A stretch of DNA of 64,000 nt from Cryptomeria japonica (lineage: Eukaryota; Streptophyta; Pinopsida; Cupressales; Cupressaceae). Positions 33,174-45,282 of this stretch are shown here, piece by piece (position 1 is the first letter of the stretch; every line of letters starts with the position of its first letter). The DNA lies in NCBI RefSeq assembly GCF_030272615.1, contig NC_081409.1, positions 19,842,260-19,906,259 on the forward strand, in the 5' to 3' direction. The translations under genes were made by a program, and so were the position numbers. The notes below the pieces were generated by a model. It saw nothing but the letters and a program-made list of their open reading frames with translations, did no database searches and was not told the origin of the DNA.

Positions 33174-34806
33174 CTATAAAGACTTAAGAAGATCAGCCGC
33201 CTTATTGACCAGCTGGTCATACTTTGTCAAAGCAACTCTGAGTTCTTCCATATCGTTGTTTGGCTTCTTCTCCTTCTTTTTTCCTCTGGTCCTTGTTCTA
33301 GGTCCTTTCTCTTCTCCCATACCTTCAATGTCAAGTTGCAGCTCTAGCGAATCCTTCTCGTTCTCTAGTTTGTTGATGAGAATTTTGGTATTGTCAGTCG
33401 AGGCCTTTAGAATCCTATATCTTTGTTCAGCAATACTTTTGAGGCATTTGTTGTTAGTTTCTACCATTCTCTGGTCCGTAGCATTGTCATTGGTTTTTAT
33501 CTCTGTGAGCACCTTCTCAATTTGCTCAAACCTATGGTTGAAGGAATCTTTGACCTCTTCGGCTCTGGCAACAGTTTTACTCAAATCCTCAACATATTCT
33601 GCCATTGATTTGCCTTCACCAATACTGATTGTCTCCAGAATTTGGACCTTGTGGATCAGATTCTTATTATCCTCCACATCTTTCTTGTAGTTGTTAATTA
33701 ACCAATCGATGGTGTCCACAAAACCTTTCAAACCCTTAGTGGGAGGATTCGAAGGGGGGGTTTTCTCACTAGGATTGTCCTATTCATTTTTGGGGATGTC
33801 TCCACTAGTGATCTTATCGACATTTCCACCAACCCTCTGATCAAAACCTTCCCCTGTGATCTCCTCCTCCAATTTTTGGTCGATGTCGGGATCCTTTCTG
33901 TGTACTTTATCCTCCAACTCCATATCATAATCTTCCTGCCTCTTCTGTTTGTTCCTTATCTGAATGAAAGTTTTAGTTTTCTTTTTCCGAGGAGACTGGG
34001 GTTCATCCTTCTCAGAATCCTTAGAGACCTCCGAGGAGGAGGAGGAGGGGGAGCGGATCTGGAAAACCTTTTCTTTGGTTTTTTTCTTACCCTTCGAAGA
34101 GGAGGGCTTGGTACTCACCTATTTTTTTTCTTACCAATTTCAGCTTCAGAGTCTTCCAGACTCTTCTCTGACTCACTCATCGAATCACTTTAAGACTCCT
34201 CGCCCATAGAAAAAATAGAATCCAACCCATCCTCCTCAGACTCAGAGATAGAAGGCTAGGGATGGGAAATTTGGTTAGCTTTTAGATGGTCATAAATTAA
34301 CACCATAAGACCTTGATGCATGGTTGTATCACCCTTAGGGTTCTCTCTATGGGCTTTAATGGTAGCATTCATTGAACACATCAGAAAATATGGAATATTA
34401 ACTTTTGCATCATACCTGAAATAATTAAGCAAATAAAAATGATCTTCAAGGTGCCCTTCCTCTAGTTTTTGTAGAAAAAGTTAGTGATTGTGGCATCCCT
34501 CCCATGGAGCCTCTCCATAAACTTTGTAAACCCACCCTTATGCAAGATGTTCCAAATAACCTCTTTTTGTTTCCACTCCTTACAATTGATGGGTTCATAG
34601 CGGCATCTATTTCCTCCCATTTTTTTGCTTTTCAAAACAGAAGGTCGAGAGTTGTAGAGAGCTATAAGAAATAAATTTCTCGAAGCGACCACATATACCC
34701 AGAAAGCATGGGAAAATGTGGCATTTGTCTTGTAATAAATGGTACCGACATTATGATAATTACTAATAACCCTCCTATTAATCTCTTTAATCATTATTTT
34801 ATCCAT
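33174..34806 (-). pseudogene. LINE ORF3, unknown protein with C-terminal coiled coil
   Basis: Minus strand, about 544 codons. ATG 34804-34806 overlaps the ORF2 stop by 8 nt (ATGGATAA). I do not recognise the product with certainty. The N-terminal ~115 residues (FSHAFWVYVVASRNLFLIAL; GGFTKFMERLHGRDATITNF) look globular and recall plant transposon-associated domains. A middle part is Ser/Glu/Lys-rich (SSSSSEVSKDSEKDE; PRKKKTKTF). The C-terminal ~185 residues are helical and coiled-coil-like (TDNTKILINKLENEKDSLEL). There are frameshifts near 34468 and in an A run near 34128, and stops near 34255, 34192 and 33780. Plant L1 elements normally have two ORFs, so this one is unexpected. Confidence 0.65.
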
Positions 34807-37800
34807 TTATGATATTTGGGGTACTATTATATCGATCCATGAATATGATTGATCTGACATCATTGAGGAGACCCTCTTCACCCTTCCAGGTAACCATATT
34901 GTTATGATTGACCGCCATGTTGGCTGCCCAGTCAACTAGATCATTAGCTTCATGATAAATGTGGGAAATAAAGCATTTCTTGAAGATGTTGATGAGATCT
35001 CTAGAAGCCTTTATTATGTTGTTGATAGTCCATGAAGTCTTAGAAGTTCCTTTTAGGCACTTGATGATGTTATTAGAGTCCCCCTCAATCCATAGATAGG
35101 GACAGTTCCATCTTTTAGCCAAGAGAATGCCTTGGAGAGCTTCCATAGCTTCCGACATGTGGTTAGTTTGGAAACCTATAGGAACAACAATCATTTCCTT
35201 ACAAGTGCCATTTTCATCTCTGAGAATTGCACCACATCTCGCTGGGCTATGATTGCCTTTGGCAGCTCCGTCAAAGTTGATTTTGAGCCAACCATGAGGG
35301 TGTGAGTGCGATCTTGCTTCTAGTCTCTTGTTTTGTTTGGGATCAGTACTACCAACACTCTTCAGATTCTAGGAGTTAAAAATGTGAGTTTCCAAGGGGT
35401 TGGAAGAATAGAAAGGATCCCCAATGATCCTAATGTTCTCCACAATAGCCCATTGAATTTTCTAGAAAACAACACCCTGGGTGAGAGAAGTGTCCTTGAA
35501 GATGCGATTGTTCCTTTCTTTCCAAATCCCCCATAGAATGTGAGGGAGAGATAGTTGCCACAAAGATCTCAAAGTGGGGTTAGACCAATGATAACTCCAA
35601 GAATGGAACAATTCTCAGATGGAGTTAGGAAACACCCATTCCATACAAAAATTCTTAAGAAATCTTTCCCAAATTGAAACAGTGAAGGAATAGTGGATAG
35701 CCAAATGGTCCATGAACTCTTCCTCCTCAAGACATAAGGCACACCTATTTGGGAAGGAAAAACCTCTTACCTTAAGATTATCTAAGGTCAAAATTTTGTT
35801 TTGAAGGATTGTCCAATAGAAAAAAATGATCTTAGGAATAAGACCCTTAATCCAGGCTTTAGACCAAAAGGGATTCTCTGAGGGAGCAGGGGAAAGAAAA
35901 CCATACATTGAAGAGACAGTAATGTTGCCTTTAGGTTCATATTTCCAAATAAGAGAATCTTCCTCATTGTTCAACCAGGCAGAAGACACATGGTTCTTAA
36001 GATTGATAAGGTCAGGGTGGATACTTTTAATGTTCTACCATTTATCGCCTATCCAATACCCCTCAACCAAGGAGCCAAAGACTCTAATAGAGGGGGCAGC
36101 AAAAGGGGCCCAATCAAGGATTTCAATCAAAGGCTTATCAAGTAACCAGGGGTCCTCCCAAAATCTAACTTTCCTACCATTACCAACTCTCCATTTCACC
36201 CCTTTAGCAATGTTGTCTTTACACTTAGAGGCATGATTCCAAATATGGGACCCATTAATACTAAAATCAGAATTGATGAAAGAGAGAATAGAAGAAGACA
36301 AAAGAGGATACTTACTTCTCCAAATTTTACACCATTCACTATCAGAGTGGAACAGTCTCCAAACCTGTTTAGACAAAAGATCTTCATTGAGGGTCTGAAT
36401 TCTTCTCAGGCCCAGAACACCTTTATTTTTTGATCTGCAAACCTTGTCCCAAGCCACTAATGCCATTCTTGTCTTTTCTTCAATCCCTAACCAATTTTTT
36501 TTTTTTTGAATTTTCTCAATAGCATCAACATACTTAACTGGAATTGTAAAGAGGCTAAGGGCATAAATAGGAATGCTTTGAAGGGATCCTTTAAGAAGTT
36601 GAAGCTTTCCAGCCCGACTTAAGAGATCACCTTTCCAACTAGCAAGCTTTCTTTAAAATTTATCCACCAGAGAAATCCAAAAGGAATCAGGTGGAGCAAT
36701 GCCCAGGGGAAGACCAAGATAAGTAGCAGGAAGATCAGTAGTTTGACATTCTAGAATTTTGTTGATTCTATGTTGTCTTCTGTTAGGAATGTTGATAAAA
36801 AACACTTCACTTTTAACCCAGTTGATAAGCTGGCCAGAAGCAGAAGCAAACTTACAAAGGGTGTCCTTTAGGATGCTGGCTTCTGAAATGCTTGAATCCC
36901 CCATAACAATGGTGTCATCCACAAACTATTGGTGGGAGCAAGTATGAAAAATAGATGAAGGTTGGAGACCTTTAAAAATACCTCTAGTCACCATACTTTC
37001 CATGGACCTACCAAAACATTCAGTCATAATAATGAAGAGGATAGGGGAAATGGGGTCCCCTTGCCTCAGTCCTTTGGAGGCGTGAAAGAAGGAGGAGAGA
37101 GATCTATTAACAAGAACAACAAAGGAGGTAGAGGATATGAGTTTCTTTAAGAGGTCCACACATTTTTTAGAGAAGCCAAAAGGACCTTCATGAGGAAAGA
37201 CCAATCAACTCGATCATAGGCCTTAGATAGGTCAAGCTTGAGGATAAAATCTTGTATCTTATCCCTAACAAGGGAATGGATATTCTCATGGACAATTATG
37301 ATGGAATCAATAATTTGTCTTCCTGGCACAAAACCATTTTGTTGATGACTAATCAAAGAAGGAAGGACTTGTAGGACTCTGGATGTTAGGACCTTGGAAA
37401 TTATATTATAAAAAGAGTTGCATAAGCTAATTGGCATGAACCTATCCATGGAGTCACCACCTTGAATTTTGGGGATTAAAGAAATGAAGGTGCCATTAAT
37501 CTCTTTCAGAATTTTTCTAGCACCAAAAAATTATTTGACCCCACTGGAGACATCTTTCCCAACAATATCCCAGAATTCTTGGAAGAAGAACATGGGGAAG
37601 CCATTAGGTCTAGGGGCTTTGTTAACTTCAAAAGAAAAGACAACATTTCTAATCTCCAAGTTGGAAGGTATAGAAGTTAGGAAGGCATTCTTTTGCTCAT
37701 CAATGAGGCAAGGAATGTTCTCAAGGAAGGAACTTTGAACATCAACATCCAGGCTTTGATCCCTACAAAGAAGATCAATGAAGAATCTTTTGGCCTCATT

Positions 37801-38984
37801 TCTTATCTCCTCCTCCTTAACCAGCTCCCCATTCTCCACCATTAGTTTTTTGATCGTATTATCTGCTTTATGTTTGATAGTCGACATATAAAAGAATCTA
37901 GTGTTCTTATCTCCTTCCTTCAGCCAGATACATCTAGACCTCTGCTTCCAAAAAGTTTATTCTTTAGCAATGATTCCATGGTATTTTTTGAGGATCTCAT
38001 TTTCTTCAGCAATAGGCACAATAGAGAATCCATCCTTCTGGATTTGGACATGAGTTTTATTGAGGTCTTCCTAAATTTTTCCTTTGGCCTCAAAAATATT
38101 CCCAAAGATGGATTTATTCCAAGTCCTTATATTGTCTTTTATGCTTTTGAGTTTCTTCACAACTCTATTTATGGCAGTACCCTCAACTTGAATGTTCCAC
38201 CATTCCTGAATTTTATGGGTGAGATCCAGATGAAGAGTCCACATTTTTTCAAATCTAAAAGGAAAGTGCCTTCTTCTATTAATAGGGTCAACAAAAAGAG
38301 TTATGGAGTAGTGGTCAGACCCAACCCAGATGTGAGCAGACATAAAACAGAAATAATGTCTATAGCAATCATCAGAAATAAGAGCCTTGTCAAGGAGAAC
38401 TTGAATAAGGTCATTTCGAGCCCTCCTATTAGTCCAAGTGTAAATGCAACCCTTCATCTCCACATCATTAAGAGCTTGAGTGTTTATAAAATCCATGAGG
38501 GCCAGTCTGCTATCCAACTGAGAAGGGCTTCCACCAAATTTTTCCTCCTCTCTCAAAGGGGTGTTGAAGTCTCCCACGACCAGCCAGATGAGGTTCTTGA
38601 AGATGTCCCTTATTTCCATAAGCATTTTTCCAAAAAATGCTTGTCTTTCAAGGTGTTAGGAGCATAAATATTAGTGAGGACCCAGGAGGTTCCATCTTTT
38701 AAATGCTCAAATTTAATGCAAGAAAAATTGCTTTCTTGAATAAGAACATGACCTTTAACACTACTGATATTCCAAATAGTTGCAATGCCTCTAGAGGCAC
38801 CTTCCGAGCTGCCACCACTGATACTCCCAGATTTAAAGAATTTCAAAGCTTCAACCTTATCTCTACTCATCTTTGTTTCTTGAATAAGAAAAATATCAGG
38901 TTTACTATCCCTAATCATATTACTAATAATATCATGCTTGTGGGGATTATTAAGTCCCCTAATGTTCCACGAGACAATCTTCAT
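34799..38984 (-). pseudogene. LINE ORF2: endonuclease, reverse transcriptase, RNase H
   Basis: Minus strand, starting MKIVSWNIRGLNNP (38984). The apurinic-type endonuclease (to about 38070) shows the E of IQETK, GDFNTPL and SDHY, and would nick the target. The RT has NGFVPGRQIIDSI, KLDLSKAYDRVDW, GLRQGDPISPILF and FVDD (36911-36925). It is followed by a Cys-rich zf-RVT region (RCALCLEEEEFMDHL, near 35720) and an RNase H with NFDGAAKGN, EAMEALQGI, EGDSNN and HEANDLVDWAANMA. Its four acidic catalytic residues are visible. Stops or frameshifts fall near 38070, 37960, 37531, 37150, 36925 and 36655. It reverse-transcribes LINE RNA at the cut chromosomal site. The usual plant L1 order is complete. 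Confidence 0.93.
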
Positions 38985-39079
38985 AATTACTTACCAATTC
39001 CTAACTCCTTCAGAGTCTTTTGAGTCCCATCTGCTATGTTCTTGTTGGCCTCCTTGTCTCTGACTTTGTGGTTTGAAGG

Positions 39080-40778
39080 TCATCTTGGGGATGAGGAGTC
39101 ATACCTGACATCAAATTGAGCAATTCTACTAGACTTCCTTAATTGGGCGCCCGAGGGAGTGTATCCTTTTTTGTTCTTGTGTTTTGGAATTTTCCAATCT
39201 GCTTCTTTCTCAAAAACCGCTTCAGGGTTACTAAGAATTCTAGAAATTTCCTCTTCATTACCCCAATTAGGTGATCTGGAATCATGTGAAGAACTATTGA
39301 GTATTTTAGAGGCTTGGTCTGAATCTGAAAGGTTCATACCCAATATAGCACAGTTCTGGGCTTCTTGCATATCAGACCTGATCGTGAGAGGGGAAGAGTC
39401 AGTCTTTTCTTCTTGTGAGCCAGTGATCTCCCCTTCCTCAGATTGTTTAGCTTCATTAGTATCCTTATTCTTCTAATCCTCTTCATTGGGAGCTTCCTTA
39501 CTAGCCAAGGTGTCAGCGATTACCATCCCAGTATTTTCTTTAGAAGATTTATTCTGATCTTTTATTTCCTCTATTCGGATATGCCCTACTAGGGGGTTGT
39601 CTACTTTCATTCATTCCTTCCTTAGAGCTTCCTGGGGAGGAGATTAGAGACAGAGGTAGAGGAGACCACTTCCTTATTCTCCCCTAGGGGTCCAAAATAG
39701 TTGGTATCAACAAGGTTAGTTTCCTTGTTTTCTGAATTTTTGACTTGCCATACCTTTTTCTCCGGAGCCTTTTTACTTTCTATTGAAGGTTTGGCTTGCT
39801 TGTTCTCCCCTTTAGGCTTGAGAGGACAATGTTTGGCCCAATGACCTACTTTCTTGCAGTGAAAGAAAGCAAAGGGGATGGATTAGTATTCAATCTCTTG
39901 TTTCCACATTCCCAAGTTTGAAACTATATCTATCTGCTCGGGCATATCTACATCGTGGGCGATCCCTGCACAAAATCTGGCATAAGTGAGCCTCCTTCTT
40001 GAAGTTGTGACTGGATCTATTGAGAGGAGCTCACCAAAAGAGCTTTCTATACTTGAGAAAATACTTTCTGCCCAATACTCAAGAGGTAGACCTGGTAACT
40101 TAACCCAAACTGGGACTTGCACTAGAAGAGAATCACTCATGTTTAGATTCGAATGCCATTTCTAAAGGACCAGAGCTGTCTTTCCAACCAATCAGGGACT
40201 ACTATAGAGGATCCTTATTTTTTCTTCTTCACAGGAAAAGGAAAAGGTGAGGAGGCCTTTCTGTAGAGCTGAAATTTCAACATTACCTTTCAAAGCCCAT
40301 TTCCTTTTGACATAAGCCCTAACAACTTCAATGTTTGAGTGTGGTCCCATGAATTTACCCACCAGAGAGTTTGACATACTACTTATGTTGTGATCCAAAA
40401 CTGGGTCAGGGATAGAAATGGTGAACTTACCACCAATAGGGTCTGATATATTCTTGACAGGAGGCAAGGAGGATTTTCTAGATGGTCTAGTTCTGAAGAG
40501 GGATGACCACTTTCTAGATTCTTTTCCATTCTCCAAAACAGCTTCACGTGGGCTAGACCCCCCGCTGGACCCCCCCACCATGTTTCTAGAACCCACATTC
40601 TTCTTTGGCAAAGTACTGTCAGCCTATAGAATATCTGAAGGCTTGTCCTTCTCCCCCATCAGGCTAGCTCCATCGATCTGGTTGCTCCCTCCATTGGAAC
40701 CAGAGTTCCCGCCTTGCAGAGAATTTGAATTTTGAATTCTTCCATTATCGCCTTCTCCATCTGCATGCGAGCTCTCCA
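39080..40778 (-). pseudogene. LINE ORF1: DUF4283 and CCHC protein
   Basis: Minus strand, starting MESSHADGEGDNG (40778). The DUF4283 domain spans roughly 40430-39883, with IEVVRAYVKRKWALKG, then VQVPVWVKLPGLPLEYW and RRRLTYARFCAGIA. A knuckle (FFHCKKVGHWAKHC, near 39860) follows; its first cysteine is Phe. The C-terminal part ends with GYTPSGAQLRKSSRIAQF and a stop at 39080. Stops lie near 40625, 40190 and 39880, with further breaks in 39400-39650. ORF1 proteins of plant L1 bind the element RNA. About 95 bp separate it from ORF2. Confidence 0.88.
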
Positions 40779-40785
40779 TTTTTGC

Positions 40786-42103
40786 TGCTAGGATATGTTG
40801 TTGTCATTGATGTCAATATATTCCTATTTTTGGTGTTTTGGTAATTGCATTAAGTTGATCTGGTTGGTTTATCTATTTGGGATTGTGAATCAACTAGATA
40901 TGTTTTATTATTTATTGATTCTATGTGGTGATTTGGTTGAGTTGTGGATTTCGGTATGAAGACTATTCTTCTGTGTTCAGTAGTTGGTAGATTCTGGTAT
41001 TTGATCTGATGTGCTCTAGTATGATCATATCTTTGGTTGTAGATTTGGGAGAATATTTTGGATGTTCATATGTATCTACATTTCAGATGGTTCATGATTT
41101 GGTGCTCCACAAGCTATCTTTCTAATCCGAATTGTTGATGTTAAGTGTTCTTGAGGGTTAGTGTGTTGATCGATGAAAATTTGAATAAGTGGTGTTGGTG
41201 CAGCTATTGCAGATGGTTATAATATGCTTGTTGGTGTTTCCCGATCATGTCCTATTTTTTTTGGTGGTCCGCATTGATCCTTGTGCACGATATTGGTGAT
41301 TTTGTTGATCTGGTGATATTCTTTGTGTTATGCAGTATTTTTGGTGGTGTAGCGTGTTGCGGTTGATCTTGGCAAGATTTGCAGTGGTGATGTGTGTTCG
41401 AGGATTTGATTTAGGTCCATGTTATGTCATCTATGACATTATATTGTTCTGATGGTTGATTTATGTATCGTGTGATGTAATTTTGTAATTAAGGGTTGAG
41501 GGTTTGGCCGACCTTGTTGTTAAGGTTGATGAATTGTATAAATAAGTGTTAGACTCATGTAATTTGGGTGTCAAGGTGGTGTCTGCATTATTAGAGAGTG
41601 GTCTATGTGCGCATAAGAGAATTTATCTTATGTTATGGTGTATTGAGCAGTGATTGTTGCTGAGCAGACAAATGAGATTAACCGGAACTGTCATGAAGCA
41701 TTAGCAGATGCTATTTTTGCAGTTCAAGTAGTCTTGATTGTAGTTTGATTATTATTCTGAGGTAGTGAACCTTCCTTGAGGGTTGGTGCCTTTTGGGTCA
41801 TTGTAGCTTGAGCAGTGAGCTCTAGGTAGTGTGCTTGAATACATGTGCATTCCCCATTGTAATATTTACATATACTACTGTAGAGTATCATCTTTTTGTG
41901 GGTAGGTTCCCACCATGTTTTTTCCCTTAACCGAGTTTTCCACGTCAAAAATCTTGGTGTTATGTGTGTTGTTGTTATTGTCTTTATCTTTATTCTTGTT
42001 GTAGTTGATCAAATTTGAGATTGTGCTTAATTGGTTTAATCCAGTGAAAATTGATTCACCCTCCCTCCCCCCTCTCAATTTTCCTTCCTTGTTGTTGCTA
42101 ACA
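40786..42103 (+). repeat. F 5' LTR, remainder
   Basis: It begins with the right LINE target duplication (40786-40799) and runs to GCTAACA. It contains an ATACT/AGTAT hairpin (41872-41888), a U5 block with CCCACCATG, TTTTTTCCC and TTTTCCACG, and a TTCACCCTCCCTCCCCCCT pyrimidine run. The total F LTR is about 1.33 kb. Confidence 0.85.
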
Positions 42104-42105
42104 AT

Positions 42106-42117
42106 TGGTACCAAAGC
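42106..42117 (+). promoter_or_regulatory. F primer binding site
   Basis: TGGTACCAAAGC lies two bases after the LTR and differs at two positions from the initiator-Met site TGGTATCAGAGC. Confidence 0.8.
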
Positions 42118-42158
42118 TAGATCCTCAAGAAGAATCTTGACCGCTTGAGGAGATCTAG

Positions 42159-43340
42159 ATGGCAGCTTATGTGTTCAAGAAGGAAAGTCTGAGATTTGAT
42201 GGAAGAAATTATACTGTTTGGAAGGACTGGAAGAAAGTTCATTTGAACTGTCTTGGGTATGAGTACTAGAAAATTACAAAAAATGTCTACAATGTTCCTC
42301 AGAATGGACTGGTCACTGCAGTTGAGATCAAGGATGCTGAACATAACATAAGAGCTCAGGAAGTATTGCTAAGTTCCTTGACCGATTCAAAGATGACTAA
42401 TGTGATGGGTTTGAAGACTACACATGAGATCTGGAAGAAGTTGGAAACCTTGTATGAAGGAGATGCTCAAGTCAAAGTAGATAAGTTGTAGAGTTTGAAA
42501 GGAAAGTATGAAGCATTGAAGATGGGAGAAGATGAAAATATATCATCCTTTATGGATAAGGTGAATGAGCTTGTCATGAACATCAGATGTGTCAGTCGAA
42601 CTCTTGAAGAAGATGAGATTATTACAAAAGTATTGAGATCATTGCCTCCTGCTTACAAACATAAAGTAATTGCTATTGATGAAATTCAGAGTGTGACTAT
42701 AGTGACTAGAGACATGTTGGTTGGAAAGCTTACTGCATTTGAGTTAAGTGAATTTGGAGAATAACATGGAAAATCTGAGACAGCATTCAAAGGCTCTATA
42801 TCTGGGAAGCAGAAGTATGATCCAGGGGAAAGTTCATGTTGGGTATCCAGATATGAAAGAGAAAAGAGAGAGATGGAAGAGAAAGAAAGAGAACCTGGTG
42901 AGATTGAATCCCTTATTGCTCGCAGATTGCCTAAGGGAGCTGGTAAGTATGATGGAAAGTTACCTTTGAAATGTTTCTCTTGTAATAAGACAAGACATTT
43001 TGCTTCTAGGTGCCCTAAAAGAATGTCTAGATATGATAAGAATGATAAATTTGAAAGGCATGATATATCTCATAAGCATGATAGATATGAGAAGCATGAT
43101 AAGCCCTATCGAAAGTTCAAAAATCAAAAGAGATTTTATTATGCTATTGTTGAAGGTGTGATAGATGAAGAATCAGAGAATGGGAATTCAAAAGATGACT
43201 TTGTATTTATTTCTATCAAGGAAGACGATCTGGTACCAGTGAATCCTACAAGATGCATTGTTGAGGAGAAATATTTGGCTACTAAGATTGAAGAGAAAGA
43301 TGAATGGGTAATTGACAGTGGTTGTTCACATCATAGATGA
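42159..43340 (+). pseudogene. gag: F copia Gag and protease
   Basis: It starts MAAYVFKKESLRFDGRNYTV at ATG 42159. Copia Gag core motifs include IWKKLETLYEGDAQVK and DEIITKVLRSLPPAYKH. There are stops near 42267 and 42489, and a frame change near 42760. The CCHC knuckle CFSCNKTRHFASRC (42972-43013) is intact. A His/Lys/Asp-rich stretch (43030-43110) follows. The protease motif WVIDSGCSHH is present and runs into a TGA at 43338. It makes the particle shell and processes the polyprotein. Confidence 0.92.
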
Positions 43341-44688
43341 GGTGATAAAAGTAAATTTGTGAGTATGAAAAAATATGATGGCAGTATAGTGAGATTTGGG
43401 GATGATAAATCTTATGTGATCCATGGTAGAGGTTCTATATCTTTTAATGGTAAGCATAATATTGATGATGTCTTGTATGTTGAAGGTTTGAAGTATAATC
43501 TTTTGAGTCTTGGATAGATGGTTGACAAGAGATATTATTTACAATTCAAGAATGGTAAATACAAGATCTTAAATGCCCCCATTATAGAGATTGCATCAGG
43601 AACTAAGGCTAAAGGTAATATCTTTCACTTGAATGTTGGTGAGAAAAGTTGTTTGATTGCTCATATTGATGAAAGTTGGTTGTGGCATAGGAGAATGTGT
43701 CATGTTAATTTTGACTGCATGATAAGGATAAGTACTACTCAAGCTGTTAGAGATTTGCCTAATATTGTGAAGCATGTTAATCTGGTACGTAAGGAATGTC
43801 AGTTGGGAAAGCAAACAAGAACTTTATTTAAGAGTAAGTTGTATTCATCTAATGGATTGTTAGATCTAGTGCATACTTATTATGTGGTCCTACTAGAGTA
43901 AGAAGTATGTAGGGTGATAAATATTTCATGTTGCTGATTGATGATTATTATAGGATGATGTGGGTTACCAATCTGAGGGAGAAATCAGAAGCACTGGAGA
44001 AATTCAATATATTCAAAGCTAGAGTGGAGACTGAGACAAGATTGAAGCTGAAGTGCCTGATATTTGATAGAGGAGGAGAATTTACATCAGGAGATTTTGA
44101 TATATTCTATGAGAGAAATAAAATTAGAAGACAATTATCTACTCCCAGAACCTGTCATCAGAATGGAGTTGTTGAAAGGAAGAACAAAACCATTTTGGAT
44201 GCTTCCAGGACTATGCTGATAGAAGGGAATGTTGCACAAACCTTTTGGAGAGAAGATGTTAGCATTTTTGTTTGCACATTCAACTGGGTGCATATAAAAG
44301 GTGATTTCGGTAAGACTCCTTATGAGTTATGGTTTGGTAATGTTCCTACAGTTAGATAATTCATATTTTTGGAAGTAAATGTTATATTAAAAGAGACGAG
44401 TATATAGGAAAGTTTGATGCAAGATATGATGAAAGAATCTTCTTGGGATATTCTACTTAGAGAAAGGCCTATCGGTGTTACAACAAGACACTGAGAAATA
44501 TAGTGGAAAGTGCAAATGTGAAAGTGGACGAATGTCTTGGAAACTAGATCAGAGCATGTGGTTATGATTTTGATGATGAAAATGTTGTTTCAAAGTCTGT
44601 GCAGTCTGAGTTCCTAAAGTAGAATGATCTAGTGGAGACAATTAATCCAGGTATTATTGTTGCCAGTGAATAAGTACAAGGACTTGAG
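43341..44688 (+). pseudogene. pol: F copia integrase
   Basis: It continues from the protease with YVEGLKYNLLSLG, then a TAG at 43515. The pre-integrase zinc region has WHRRMCHVNF and RKECQLGKQ. A one-base deletion at about 43880 changes the frame and destroys the first catalytic Asp region. The core goes on with LIDDYYRMMWV, LIFDRGGEF and NGVVERKN (the Glu). Stops or frame changes near 44357 and after it follow to 44688, where element D1 inserts with a TTGAG/CTGAG duplication. Confidence 0.9.
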
Positions 44689-45282
44689 TGTTGAAATCAA
44701 TGAACACTGAGAGGGGGGGTGAATCAGTGTTCGGGTATTTATTAATTTGTTATTATGATTTTTTATCACCCTGATGCACAAATAAGAAACTGAAATGCAA
44801 AAACAGAAAGAAAATAAGCACATAACCATAACACCAATATTTCTATGTGGAAACCCAGAAAGGGAAAAACCATGGTGGGATGTGAACCCACAATATTATT
44901 ATACTATGGCCAATAGTAAAACAATACTACATGAGTTGGAATGCACATGCATTTAGGAACACTTCCTAGAGCCCATTTCTCAATTACAAAAGGGATACAA
45001 CCCAAAGGAAGGCTCACTACCCTACAGGCTAATAGAAAATGATTACAATGAGTAATGAACTGAATAAAAGCATTTGACCATGCCAAATAACAGTTTTGGT
45101 TAGGCACAAAGTCATTTGTTGCACTGTTCTAATAGACTGCTCTATTTTGCCCTATTATTGATTACCAGATCAACAAAGTTTAAGGTACACACATGAAACC
45201 ATGCTCAATCGCTCCCAAAAACATCTCACATATCATATCCACACATAAAAAAATTAACCAAATCAATCTTATATATCCGCAT
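44689..45282 (-). repeat. D1 3' LTR, left part
   Basis: It starts TGTTGAAATCAATGAACAC on the plus strand. It has the U5 pyrimidine motif (as GAGAGGGGGGGTGAATCA), the GGGAAAAACCATGG block and a TACTAT/ATAGTA hairpin (44902-44918). It is cut by copia C at CGCAT. Confidence 0.9.

Larger units (their letters stand above)
32974..40785 (-). mobile_element. L1-type LINE with three ORFs (minus strand)
   Basis: A 7.8-kb non-LTR retrotransposon inserted in F's LTR. TGCTAGGATATGTT flanks it on both sides (32960-32973 and 40786-40799), as expected of target-primed integration. On the minus strand the order is ORF1 (DUF4283 plus CCHC), ORF2 (endonuclease, RT, zinc region, RNase H), an extra ORF3, and a T-rich 3' UTR ending TTCATATTAATCAG. 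No poly(A) remains at the 3' end. ORF1 starts only 7 bp inside the 5' end, so a 5' UTR is short or lost. Each ORF has stops or frameshifts. Confidence 0.9.

Noticed and set aside
33205..33690. 161-codon plus-strand frame rich in Ser and Phe
   Set aside because: It is the antisense of the Lys/Glu-rich coiled coil in LINE ORF3. Composition is explained by the opposite strand.
37870..38667. 265-codon plus-strand open frame
   Set aside because: It lies opposite the LINE endonuclease on the other strand. The minus-strand protein has clear motifs and this one has none.
42106..42117. Met-tRNA-like words (also at 13103, 25477, 32224, 54437, 55689) considered as tRNA gene pieces
   Set aside because: Each is a 12-nt primer site next to an LTR. 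No cloverleaf surrounds it.
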